From Membranipora membranacea (taxonomy: Eukaryota > Bryozoa > Gymnolaemata > Cheilostomatida > Membraniporidae), in NCBI GenBank assembly GCA_914767715.1, contig OU612071.1, forward strand, positions 13,065,493 through 13,129,492: DNA of 64,000 bases, in the 5' to 3' direction. Position numbers and translations under genes: made by a program. The notes beneath the pieces are model-generated. The model did not search any database, had not been told where the DNA came from, and saw nothing but the letters and a program-made list of their open reading frames with translations. Of the stretch, positions 36,475 through 45,973 are shown one piece after another (positions within the stretch are counted from its first letter, which is position 1; every line of letters begins with the position of its first letter).

Positions 36475-36599
36475 CTCATCCCGATTTGCATGCACTTCAA
36501 CATTTGGTCTCAAAACCAGTGTGCTCCACACACCTGCACATCGTCACTGCATGCTGTGATGTTAATGTCAATGTGGGGCTGCAAAGCAGTGTCAACAGT
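36475..36599 (-). pseudogene. WDE exon, copy 3 (frameshifted)
   Basis: Minus strand: 125 nt between TTTTATAG and GTAAGC. It reads LLTLLCSPTLTLTSQHAVTM and then loses frame through a 5-nt deletion after GAGACC. An upstream open stretch (36,600-36,860) encodes KKWMDLLDHLPKTNIAISTD in this frame; the equivalent part of the 29-kb copy has a stop. Decayed or decaying. Confidence 0.4.
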
Positions 36600-37286
36600 C
36601 TATAAAACATTATCAGGGTGATAAAAAATAGAGCCGAGTGATGTCCCTGATGGTTGAACAGAGAGAGAGTTGACAGTTTCTTTCCGTTCCATAGTCCAGA
36701 ACACATTTGAGGATTAAGATCTGTTGATATAGCAATATTTGTTTTCGGTAGATGGTCCAACAGATCCATCCATTTCTTATTGTCATCACCAACCATAGTT
36801 TAGTGTAAGGATAAACATTATTATTAGTTTCCATGAATGGTGGGTTCTTCTCATTCACAGCACCAGGAAGATAAATATCCTAAAGAATAATTAACAAATT
36901 GTGTCATCGTTGGTTGTATCGGTGCTGCCAATTTAGTCACTGGTACAAGTCCATCAATAATGCTAATGAGACAGATTAAAGGGAGATTAAAAGGATATAA
37001 TTTGGAAATACAATAAAAGCATTTGTTGCATGCCCAAAAGTTGGAGTGACAGTTATGTTGAAAGCTATGCTGTTAATGGATGACAGACGAATAAATGTTT
37101 TTTATAGGATATAATAAGGAAACGTAAAAAAATAATAAGCAGTTTTACAGTGCCAAAAATATGGAATGTAATATCAAGTCCAAAGCTACGATGTTAATGG
37201 CTAAGATATGAATTGATAAATTTGTGTCTTCATTGTGGTAAGTCAGTGAAAGAATTTTTTTCTCCTGGACGGTTTGTGTATTCTAC

Positions 37287-37385
37287 CTGACGATCTTGTG
37301 TTGCAGTGGGATCGTTATAGCCTGGTGGTTTAAAATAAGCTTTTGGAAATGGTCTTTTTCAATGATTCAAACATTCATAGTTTTA
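37287..37385 (-). pseudogene. exon-like module 'NIPKANFK', copy 4 (frameshifted)
   Basis: Minus strand: similar to 29,846-29,938 with the same acceptor (CTAATCGCTAG). A 1-nt insertion in ATTTCC splits the frame before KAYFKPPGYNDPTATQD. Confidence 0.35.
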
Positions 37386-37900
37386 CTAGCGATTAGGAAT
37401 TTATTGTGAATAATAATTTGAGGTGTATGTCAAGTTTATTGTTTAAGTGAAGAGAAGATGTCATTTAATTGGTCAATAGTTATAAACATAAGACAGTATA
37501 ATTATATCGGTAAATGAAGTGTTTGGATAATGAGTTTAATTGGGTTAGATAGTGAGCTAGATAGGTAGCATTGCAAAAAAAATACTCACGAACGTTAAAT
37601 ACTTTGATTGATTTCAAAGAGATATCTACTTTTGTTCATGACATTCTTCCATCAATTGTATCACAGTATACACTGCACATCTGACACTCATCAAAAAAGA
37701 TGTGTGTAAGTCTCAAAATATTCTTCAACATAGTATATATACATTTTGATTTAAAAAAAGCCAAGTTTACCATGTGACATGTTTTTGTAATGTCTTTTGA
37801 ATACATCATAACAGGCATCGTATAATGAAGTACTTAGGGTCATAGATCAATCGAATGTAAGAGCTCATCTGTTCTGTTTTCTCAGGCAATACAAATCACA

Positions 37901-40216
37901 AGGAATGATTGTTGACAGCATTTCATGGTGTTTTGAATGTGCGTCTTTGATAGAAAAGAAGTCGAATCTGTTTATCAATAACATACCCTAAGATTTAAGT
38001 CTACTGCTAGAAAGAAAAAAGTCTGAAATTGTTTATAGTCCATAGTTCATATTTTGTAGCTCATCGTGTATATTTCATTGTTTTTGGTATCTAGTTGGAA
38101 ATGATCTATATATTTACATAACCTGTTAACTGTGTGGTATTCATAGTTGAACAGCTTTCATCTCTTCTGAATCTGAGTAGATGATAGTCCATTAAGATGA
38201 TAACATGGTCAATGAAGGTTATCTCCCACTTAATTACTTGATCTAGAATTTAAAGCTCACATTTTGAGGAGTGTGTTGAAATAATTATATTATGCTATCT
38301 AGGGCTAAAAATACTACAATCAGTTATTCTTAATTTATGGCGTAATAAGGTAAAGAGTGTACTTCATCTTACGTTCTTTTTTTCCTACGTTTATAGTAAG
38401 AATCAATATAATAGCATATTGATTTACTCAAGTCCCAGCGAACATCATTGCCTCTCTATACAGAGAAGGTAGAAACAATATGCATGAAATCCTTCTCAAC
38501 ATCTTGTGGTTAGTACTCAGCATCATTTTTGCTGAAAATTAAAATTGTTGGTGCACGGGTCACAGTTTTTGCGGAACGTATACGACTGTCATAATACAAA
38601 ATTATTAAATTTTAATTGATATCTAAGTCAAGACTCAAAAGAAACGCTTATTTAGTAGGACACCTATTTCTCAAGTATTCCAGAGGAAGGCCTTTCTTCC
38701 ATGTTAGCTTTTTCATTATCAGAAGAATACATATGGGTGACAACACAATAGAATACCATTTGATTTTCTATTGTGCAGAATGAGCACTTATTCATTGGTT
38801 GAACTGTTTGGATAATCTAACAATGATAATCATGATGGTAGAAAAAAAAACAGACGACCCACAGAACCAGCAGACAGAAAGATGAACTCTCTAGTTTAAA
38901 CTGATTTATTATGATATAATTAGTTATGATGCATAATAATAGGGCCTTATTGAATATATACAACCAATCAGACACCAGTCATCTCACCTGGTAAATTATT
39001 TCGGGCCTCAATTTCTGTAAAATGTTCGCTTGCAGTAGTGGCAAAATATGTGTGAGAGGATTATCAGTATTTGAATCTTTTTTCTTCACATTAAGCATTG
39101 TCAAAAGTGACCTAATGTCACCTGGCCTTGATGTTTTACACAAACTATTTTTCCTTTACTTTTGAGATTGTGACATAATCTCCTGAGACTTTGGCTTTCC
39201 TTTTGACTTTCAATTTTATAGTCACAAGTCTGTTCTTCCGATTCTTCCGATAGGTTGATCGCTGTCGGAGTAGTTGTCTCCTTTCAAGGGCGATATGTTG
39301 TGTCGTGACAACAAAGTGAGACTTGATTATCTGGATGGAAATAACAGTATATTAGTCATCAGAGATTTAACAGTTAGGCATTTTGTATACCTTCACAGCC
39401 ACAACTTGCAAGGATCAATTCAAGGGGGTTTTGGCGTCACATTCACAATCGCAGGGTTGTCAGCAGTGGGTTGTTAACATATGAGGGGGAGGATAAGGAA
39501 AAATTGGCAGACAATTTTTGTTAGTAATCTGGGACAACACTGTAGGGGTTTCCAGTGGATTATCAGACACCAGGCCACACCGCACGTGAGACCAGATCAG
39601 GGTAACAAGTCCCTGCCCACACACTGTTGGTTTGAGAGCAAATTTGGCAAGTGAACTTTACCAGCATTATCTCTGATATCGAGGTGGAAAGTATCTTCAT
39701 CCATTGCTTATCAGAAGGTTGTTTTTACATTTTCAGGGATGATTTTTCAAAAGTCAATAAAGCTTTGTGTTTAGGACTTGAAACTCATAGCTTCCTGATT
39801 GTATGATTCACGTTACGATCACTGTAATGGCTCCTAACAAAGCAGTAGGTCTAGTTGTATATACATGATATATGAGAGTTGCTGATTTTTCTGTTTCTAT
39901 CAGCTCATAATCTGGTATTGTACAAAACACATCAGTATTTCTTTTCCAAAAAAATGTCTAAGACGCAGAAATTTTAGCGCTTTTAGAAAAACGTATCAAT
40001 TTTTTTTAATCTTGGAGGTTAAACCTTTATTTTATGGATTCTACATGACAAAAGAAGGCTGATACCTAAACTCAGTTATTCCTTGAAAAATTGAATGCGC
40101 GAAAATATTATCTTAAATTACCTAAATTTTTTTCCATCCGTGTAGTCTTTCTAGGCTTATCAGAAAATTATCTAACTCAAGTTGTATTCTCTCGTTTAAC
40201 AATTACAGTACAGTAC
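37901..40216. other. no gene supported
   Basis: AT-rich sequence. A minus-strand ATG near 39.70 kb opens 34 codons (MDEDTFHLDIRDNAGKVHLP...) with a possible donor GTAAAG after codon 14, but nothing else supports a first exon. A plus-strand 67-codon frame at 39,274-39,477 has no features. A short CAGTA repeat lies at 40,205-40,221. Confidence 0.35.
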
Positions 40217-40319
40217 AGTACAATGATAATGGTTGTAATTTTAAGTTCATTTAAGGAAAAAGGGAATATTCTCATCCTGTCAATTCACAATTGTACCATC
40301 ATATAAGATTACATCTTTT
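40217..40319 (-). repeat. terminal direct repeat A, 3' copy
   Basis: Matches 45,872-45,973 at roughly 93%, in the same orientation (for example ATGGTTGTAATTTTAAGTTC). It directly abuts repeat B at 40,316. Confidence 0.8.
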
Positions 40320-40606
40320 TCTCATGTCAATTATTGCTACACAATCAAATGGCTGCAACTTTACAAATTGGTTTATACTTTTATTTACGCAGTGCGTGAA
40401 CTAGACTTCAGGTATAAAGAACAAATTTCATTCATGGCAATAAGAGTTTTGGCGAAGAATAGGACGCCAACGGGTTGATGAATGCCGAACCACCCCGGCT
40501 GTGACCGTTTGAATTTTGGGTGATGGTTAGTCACACGTTCCAAGATTAGTCTCCAAACACAAACAGAAATCTCCAGATCGTGAGGATGATCGGTTTAAAT
40601 CTGTGT
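40316..40606 (-). repeat. internal direct repeat B, distal copy (291 bp)
   Basis: Aligned without gaps to 40,976-41,266 at a constant offset of 660, about 95% identity. It contains one copy of the GGCG/CGCC hairpin motif (40,451-40,468). Confidence 0.9.
40449..40470 (-). other. hairpin motif, copy 1
   Basis: GGCGAAGAATAGGACGCC at 40,451-40,468 with TT/AA extending the inner stem to 6 bp. Outer arms CATTCAT (40,429-40,435) and ATGAATG (40,478-40,484) can pair. Confidence 0.8.
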
Positions 40607-40975
40607 AAGCGTTGGTCTCTAAATCGAAAAATTGGGTGCCCAACTTTAGCAGGTAATCCTGTGGCACTCTTCTCACCCGTTCTACAACTAGAAAGAACAT
40701 CATGTGAGTAACAAATACAAGGTGATCGAAGGGGGGGGGGGGGATATAGGGTTTCAAAAACTTGAGAGTACAGTGATCCCTTGTCTGAGGCAAAGAAAGG
40801 AAAGGAAAGCTAATGACCTTTGCCAAGCATTAAATATCCTGATGTTCAGCCAATCAGAATTCAGAGTTGCTTCAACAACCAAGCTGTGAGGAAAGCCTCA
40901 TTATCCATGAGAAGCCAACTCATAAATATACAAACAATTTTAATCTAAAAAATCCATTTCTTACAAAATGGTTAT
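40607..40975. other. spacer between the two B repeats
   Basis: 369 bp with a run of 13 G at 40,731-40,743. No match elsewhere in the window and no ORF. In a canonical split-direct-repeat element the A2 repeat would be expected here, but it is not. Confidence 0.5.
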
Positions 40976-41266
40976 TTTTTCTCATGTCTATTATTGCTAC
41001 ACAATCAAATGGCTGCAACTTTACAAATTGGTTTATACTTTTATTTACGCAGTGCATGAAATAAACTTCAGGTATAAAGAACAAATTTCATTCATGGCAA
41101 TAAGAGTTTTGGCAAAGAATAGGACGCCGACGGGTTGGTGAATGCTGATTCACCCCAGCTATGACCGTCTGAATTTTGGGTGATGTTTAGTCACACGTTC
41201 CAAGATTAGTCTCCAAACACAAACAGAAATCTCCAGATTGTGAGGATGATCGGTCTAAATCTGTGT
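40976..41266 (-). repeat. internal direct repeat B, proximal copy (291 bp)
   Basis: Lies just 3' of the recombinase ORF. About 15 substitutions and no indels separate it from the distal copy, which suggests both arose in one replication or insertion event. Its hairpin motif (41,111-41,128) has lost one stem base (GGCA). Confidence 0.9.
41109..41130 (-). other. hairpin motif, copy 2 (one stem base lost)
   Basis: GGCAAAGAATAGGACGCC. Outer arms CATTCA (41,089-41,094) and TGAATG (41,139-41,144) are kept. Confidence 0.8.
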
Positions 41267-41307
41267 TACAAAGGCCAGAAGAAGGGGAAAAACTTTGCCA
41301 TAAAATC

Positions 41308-42215
41308 TTAAGGCTGTTTATTGTTTTGTAAATACAAGAAATTGCCGTCGATTTCTCCCCAATATCTGTATAAGTTTACATTTGGCTTCACATAATGTAA
41401 AAAAGCAGTTGATTTCCAGCGTCCTTTGGCACAAAGGGTTGCATCAGCCATGCCAATCGAGGAATAGAAACTAGCACCACCACGGCAAAAGCCATGTGGA
41501 GTAAAATGCTCAGTGGCTCCACAATGCAAAAGGCACCGACGTAGATAACTTGCGAAGGTGAAGGCAGACAAATCAAATAACGGGTCCTCTGAATTCAAAG
41601 CATGTTTTTTAAGGTACCTCTTCAAATTTCGAACGGGGCAGATGGCCTTTTCATTAAAGGCGTAGGCTTTCACTGATACAGGGATCGCTGGAATGTTTAA
41701 AAGATTTAAAATGTATGATCAAAAATTTTGAGTACACAACTATATTTTTTCTGAGTAACTGATGGGAAGGTGACAAAGGCGCATGCCATGCCTCACTAGG
41801 TGGTTGAAATCTGCCCATGAAGTAGATTATGAGCGCTGTTACAAATTTTTGTCAAAAGTCACAGATTGAAAGCCATGTTCGGTCTGGTCCTAGGGGTCTG
41901 GGTTTTAAACGCTCCTTGGAGTATTAATTGTAGCCTTGGTGAGTCAAAGTTTATGGCCAAATCGTTTGCTTTGCAATAAAACCGAATGGCAGAGAGGCTA
42001 GATCTTAAGGCGTTATCTCAAAGGCCAGAGTTTCTCTGCTGTATTACAAAAAGTCGATAGTGCGAGAACTAAACTTATCTTGGAAATTTTGTCTGCCACA
42101 GAACTCCTCTAGTCGGTCCAAGACTCTGTTGTAGGCTCGTCTAGAGCAGTCACCAATGGAAGCCATAATCATACAGTCAGCCTCCTGTTCTAGGGCTCGA
42201 ATTTCTGCAAATAAC
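41308..42215 (-). pseudogene. tyrosine recombinase (YR) of Ngaro-like element, broken
   Basis: The C-terminal catalytic part is open at 41,308-41,673: HGFCRGG (the H-x-x-R box), GRWKS, and the nucleophile region FLHYVKP. The N-terminal core-binding domain is readable at about 42,050-42,210 (CSRRAYNRVLDRLEEFCGRQ) and continues as LRSSLSAIRFYCKANDL in another frame. The segment between (41,700-42,000) reads in pieces with several stops, and the first catalytic Arg box is not recognisable. The normal role is integrating the circular cDNA by site-specific recombination without target duplication. At least two frame changes and two stops make it inactive. Confidence 0.8.
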
Positions 42216-42303
42216 CAGGTACGTATTATATTTTTGACTTGGTTGATACACCAAAAAAAAAAAAATTCTCTTCAACCATGATTTATTACTTAATGGTTCA
42301 ATA

Positions 42304-43960
42304 TTATTCGGTGTAATACCTAATCAACTCTCCTTTGATATGTTTTGGACATATAGTGTCTAGCACGCAGTGGCATCTGTTGGTGTTAAGCCAAACTGAG
42401 CAGTCCTGTCCACGAGAGAGTCTATCTGGGATAATGTTATCCTCACTACGGATGTATTTCATCCTGACTGCTATATTGTGAGTCATGAGGATTGAAATGC
42501 ACAGTTTTAAGAATTGGTTTATCAACTTGTCCCGTGAGTAGAACTTCGTCAGAATGGACACTAAAGCCATATTGTCAATTTTTATGAGTAAGCAACTATC
42601 ACTTATCTGGTGTCTCCAGATGTGTAGGGCCGCGAAGATAGGGTACACCTCCAATAGCACTATGTTCTGAGAGGTCCACCAGGCGTCATCCCAAGTACCA
42701 TCAAACCATTCAGGCCCCAGTACGGCTCCATAGCCAATCGACCGAGTCCGGGAAGATGAACTTGAAAGACTTCCCATCAGTGTTACTGAGAAATGTCAGC
42801 CAAAGCGTAAGGTCCTTTCTAATGTCCCTGTTCACTCTTCTCCAATGCCAGCCCTGAGATGAGAGTACACCCCTCAACTGCTCATGTAGGCTTGCCAATA
42901 AGCATCTACCTGCCAGAAAAGTCACACATAAAAATTTCAGCTTCCCAATGAGTTTCTGGAAGGTATGAGTACGTTGTGTTTTACGTCGAAGGAATTCTTC
43001 GATCTCAGATGAGTATTTTATCCTTTTTTCACTAGTTACTTGGAATGATAAAATGGCAGCATTGATGTTGATGCCCAAAAAATCCACTATAGTGCTAGTT
43101 TGCACCGTCATCTCGTGGCTGAGGGGAAAGCCTAATGCCTCGAGCGTTTATATAAATTTATTGAAGGCAACCCTACATTTCTCAGCATCGGACAATAGAA
43201 TCAAGAAATAGTCTAAATAGCCAAAGATTCCGGAATCACTGTGCTGTTGACTAAATATCCAGCATAAACATTCCGTTACTTGGGAGAATATGAAAGCAGA
43301 TGATCTGCAGCCCATTGGCATGGTGGTGTCAATCCAATACTTATCTTTGTATCGCATGCCCAGAAAACGCCAATCCTCTCTGTGTACAGGTATGCACCGG
43401 TAAGCGTCCTTCAGATCGACTTTAGCCATGTGCCATGTAGTACCGGAGCTTGTCATTAGGAAACTTGCCACGTCCAGGACACTACAATATTTCACTGAGC
43501 ACATGTTTGGATTAATGTGATTGTTTACAGAATCTGTTTTTGGACTTCTGAGATTATGAATAAATCTAAATTTCCCTGGTGAGTTTTTTGGAACAATACA
43601 TACAGGTGATACTACAACCTCTGTCTGTAATATATTGAAGGGGCCGAGAATTCTTTTGAAACTAAGTTCAATGTTATTCTTGTCAATAAACGGAGCGTCA
43701 TATGCATGACGTGTGACAGGCACCATGGATTTACCTGGCGAAAAATAGGACGCCGTCTTCTTTGGATCCCAAAGTCTGTCAATGCCGAGTGAGAAACCGT
43801 TCTTTAAACCCTCAGTTAAGTACGAGCGCTTAGGGTGTCCTTCAAGCCAGTTCCACAACCTATTGTGGCGAACAGGCGTCACTGTTCTAGCATCAGCCAT
43901 CTTGATTGCATTGTTGATAAAACCTGATGAAATAGAAAGAAACCTTATGTTATTCTTCAT
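42304..43960 (-). pseudogene. reverse transcriptase / RNase H (pol) of Ngaro-like element, broken
   Basis: RT is at 43,148-43,960: FRFIHNLRSPKTDSVNNHI, motif A VDLKDAYRCIPVH, motif B MPMGCRSSAFIFSQ, and motif C YLDYFLIL, where the family has Y-x-D-D. A single in-frame TAA at 43,148-43,150 separates it from the thumb/connection part (42,710-43,111). A frameshift near 42,750 leads into RNase H (42,304 to about 42,760: SIGYGAVLG, LLEVYPIFAAL, IKIDNMALV, SEDNIIPDRLSR). Stop, frameshift and lost catalytic Asp each inactivate it. The order RT then RNase H with no integrase is as expected for YR elements. Confidence 0.9.
43737..43754 (-). other. hairpin motif, copy 3 (inside RT coding sequence)
   Basis: GGCGAAAAATAGGACGCC, one loop substitution from the consensus. 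It encodes TASYFSP of the RT ORF. No outer stem was found. Confidence 0.75.
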
Positions 43961-43987
43961 CCCTACGAGGCGATTATGTAAATTTTT

Positions 43988-44033
43988 ATATGGTGATTTG
44001 GCGAAGAATAGGACGCCAACGAGTTCACCATAT
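43988..44033 (-). other. hairpin motif, copy 4 (between gag and RT)
   Basis: Inner stem TTGGCG/CGCCAA around loop AAGAATAGGA, plus a perfect 9-bp outer stem ATATGGTGA (43,988-43,996) with TCACCATAT (44,025-44,033). It lies about 28 nt upstream of the RT start codon. Confidence 0.85.
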
Positions 44034-44233
44034 TTTATTTGTCATCCTTGTGTTAAGAACATAACCAACAAGAACAAATTTAGAGAGGTTAAGAGAGTAG
44101 CACACAGTCATACAATTGAAGCTATACATAATCGAAACAGCTATCCAAAAATAGTCTGAATGCTACTGTGCTATTGATAGGGTCCAGTCATATCAGCAAA
44201 TGTCACATATATAGCAACCAAGCTGTATAAGTT

Positions 44234-44832
44234 TTACTTGGTCCTTCCAATTGTACACTTGGCAACGCCATGGTTTTTGTCGCCACATCTATTACAAGCG
44301 TGACTGAACTTGCACAGTTCCCTAGCACAAGTCCCATAATTGAAAAAATAAAAACATGGGGAAATCCGCTTTCCACGCCCTGAATTAGGGGTCGTACATA
44401 AAACCATCGCCTCCCTCATTGTAAACCTGCTTAACAATCTCAATGTGCTTTAACATAGCCATCATCTCATCAGGGAAAAACCGGCCTCTAATGGTCACAA
44501 AAACAATAAATGCGTCTATCCACGTGTAGAAGGATTTCATATCCTTGGTCATCCTGGCTAACTGGAATTTACCGTCCCTGAAGGTGAGTGGTGCACCTTC
44601 CTCGACTCCGAAATCGGTGGCATCTTTTCTCAATAACTTTCTAAGGTCAACCAGCTTTCCTTCCTTTATCTGGGATACCAAATTGCGGATTACCTGATGT
44701 ACTGCCTCTGCTGCCTAGGCTTTCACTGTAGGAGCTCGCCGCTTCCTCTCCTGCTTGCATTGCTGCCTGTTCACTGAATGCTTGCTGCCCTCTTCTCCTT
44801 ACTGGGGGTTGAAGTTCGAGTAACTCAGCCAT
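44234..44832 (-). pseudogene. gag-like ORF of Ngaro-like element, broken in three frames
   Basis: Three overlapping minus-strand frames (44,647-44,832; 44,385-44,681; 44,234-44,443) together resemble a YR-element gag. The N-terminal part is Glu/Gln/Ser-rich. The middle is helical (LVDLRKLLRKDATDFG; TWIDAFIVFV). The C-terminal zinc-binding region combines a CCCH-like box (CFYFFNYGTCARELCKFSH) with a zinc knuckle CNRCGDKNHGVAKC (C-x2-C-x4-H-x4-C). Such boxes bind nucleic acid in the particle. Two frameshifts break it. It lies between the SGNH-like domain and RT, with hairpin motifs on both sides. Confidence 0.75.
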
Positions 44833-44950
44833 GCCGCACGATCGGGTCCTTCACTGGATGCTGGTAATATTATTACTGGTCTACAATAGATAAATTGTGT
44901 TATAAAACTTGTCAAGGTAGTCAAAAGTTTGTAAAAATTATTTACTCAAT

Positions 44951-44990
44951 GTTCCAATGGAAATGGCGAAGAATAGGACGCCGACGGAAC
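44951..44990 (-). other. hairpin motif, copy 5 (between SGNH-like domain and gag)
   Basis: GGCGAAGAATAGGACGCC at 44,965-44,982 with outer arms GTTCC (44,951-44,955) and GGAAC (44,986-44,990). It lies 120-160 nt upstream of the gag start. Confidence 0.8.
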
Positions 44991-45145
44991 TTTTTGAATA
45001 TTTATTGCAAGAAATACTTATGGACATATAAAATAGGGGACCACATATACTTGAAAACCCGGTCATAGGATTTCTTTGTAAGATGGGTTTTATCAGGAAG
45101 AATTTTTACACGTAGTGTCTTTGAGTACTTCCAAAAAAAACATCT

Positions 45146-45535
45146 CTACGAATAGATTTCAGGAAAATTGAAAGCCCTCATTTTCAGATTAAATTCTGAA
45201 TTGGCTCGAGGCCATAACCCCATGACCACCGCCGCTCTGCACCAATGGTTTTTCAGGTATCTATCTGCATGAAAATTCAGTCTAGTAAAAAGTTCCTGAG
45301 GGTCCATCTGCATCAGGTTGTTTGACCCTATAGCTATCACAATAATGTCATAGAACGGCTGTGGTAGATCTTCCCATAGGAGACTAGTCTTGGCTCCTCC
45401 TTTAAATTTAAAATCAACAGAGATACCCATGAGGTTCTCCTCTCTCTGTTGGGTCATTGCGCTAGATTTTGCGATTTCACGCAAATGGGATGAACCGATT
45501 ATCAGTGCCTGTAACAGATATGTGCATGTATAACT
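45146..45535 (-). pseudogene. SGNH-hydrolase-like domain of Ngaro-like element (partial)
   Basis: Minus strand, open from a TAA near 45,535 to the stop at 45,146. Block I reads LIIGSSHL (GDS in active enzymes; here GSS, catalytic Ser kept). Block III reads IIVIAIGSNNL (GxND; here GSNN). The C-terminal D-x-x-H block is not present before the stop. SGNH domains are known as accessory ORFs in some Ngaro elements; their role there is unknown, with esterase activity assumed. An AG directly upstream of the block (TGTTACAG at about 45,509-45,516) could be an acceptor. It lies 5' of gag. Substituted active-site residues suggest it is inactive. Confidence 0.6.
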
Positions 45536-45871
45536 TTATTTTCACGGAATTGCGAACCAAACTGGAACAAAAACAAAGGGAGAGGAACCAAAACACTTTG
45601 TTTTTGAAGGAAACCCAAGCTTTTATGAAAATCTCTAGTACTGACGTCTGGAAAAAAACAAAGAAATTGTGATTATAAGGATGACCACAGGGGTATTTTT
45701 TTTGCCCAGGTATACCGCATATCGTCATGCTTTGTGGAATTAAAAGGCTGGTATCCACACATATACAGATCCCCAAACCACTAACAAAGCCGGCATTCTG
45801 CTATACAAAATTGCGGCAACTAATTTCAAAGTCCTCACCAATGTTGCTGCTAATAAAAAAAAACAATGATA

Positions 45872-45973
45872 AGTACAATGATAATGGTTGTAATTTTAAG
45901 TTCATTTAAGAAAAAGGGAATACTCTCATCCTGTCAATTCACAATTGTACCACCATATAAAATTACATTTTTA
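45872..45973 (-). repeat. terminal direct repeat A, 5' copy
   Basis: The partner of 40,217-40,319. It marks the 5' end of the element on the minus strand. Confidence 0.75.

Larger units (their letters stand above)
35300..37900. repeat. duplicated gene-family block 4
   Basis: A fourth block, closest to block 2: 35.44-36.35 kb matches 28.0-29.0 kb, and 36.47-37.8 kb matches 29.05-30.3 kb. It includes the WDE exon and the NIPKANFK module, both broken here. Confidence 0.65.
40217..45973 (-). mobile_element. degenerate Ngaro-like tyrosine-recombinase retrotransposon
   Basis: About 5.76 kb on the minus strand. The order is SGNH-like domain, gag with CCCH and CCHC motifs, DIRS-type reverse transcriptase, RNase H, tyrosine recombinase, then repeats. 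There is no integrase or protease. This gene set is diagnostic of YR retrotransposons (DIRS/PAT/Ngaro). The direct, non-inverted repeats and the SGNH domain point to Ngaro, going by published descriptions I recall. A ~100-bp repeat occurs at both ends (40,217-40,319; 45,872-45,973), and a 291-bp repeat occurs twice downstream of the recombinase. Every reading frame is damaged, so this copy is dead. It is not a host gene. Confidence 0.88.

Noticed and set aside
39274-39477. 67-codon plus-strand frame
   Set aside because: No homologue recognised, no paralogous copy, no splice context.
40205-41266. An LTR pair
   Set aside because: The repeats are direct but split into separate A and B blocks with the recombinase between. 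No TG/CA ends, no primer-binding site or polypurine tract, and the element encodes a tyrosine recombinase rather than an integrase.
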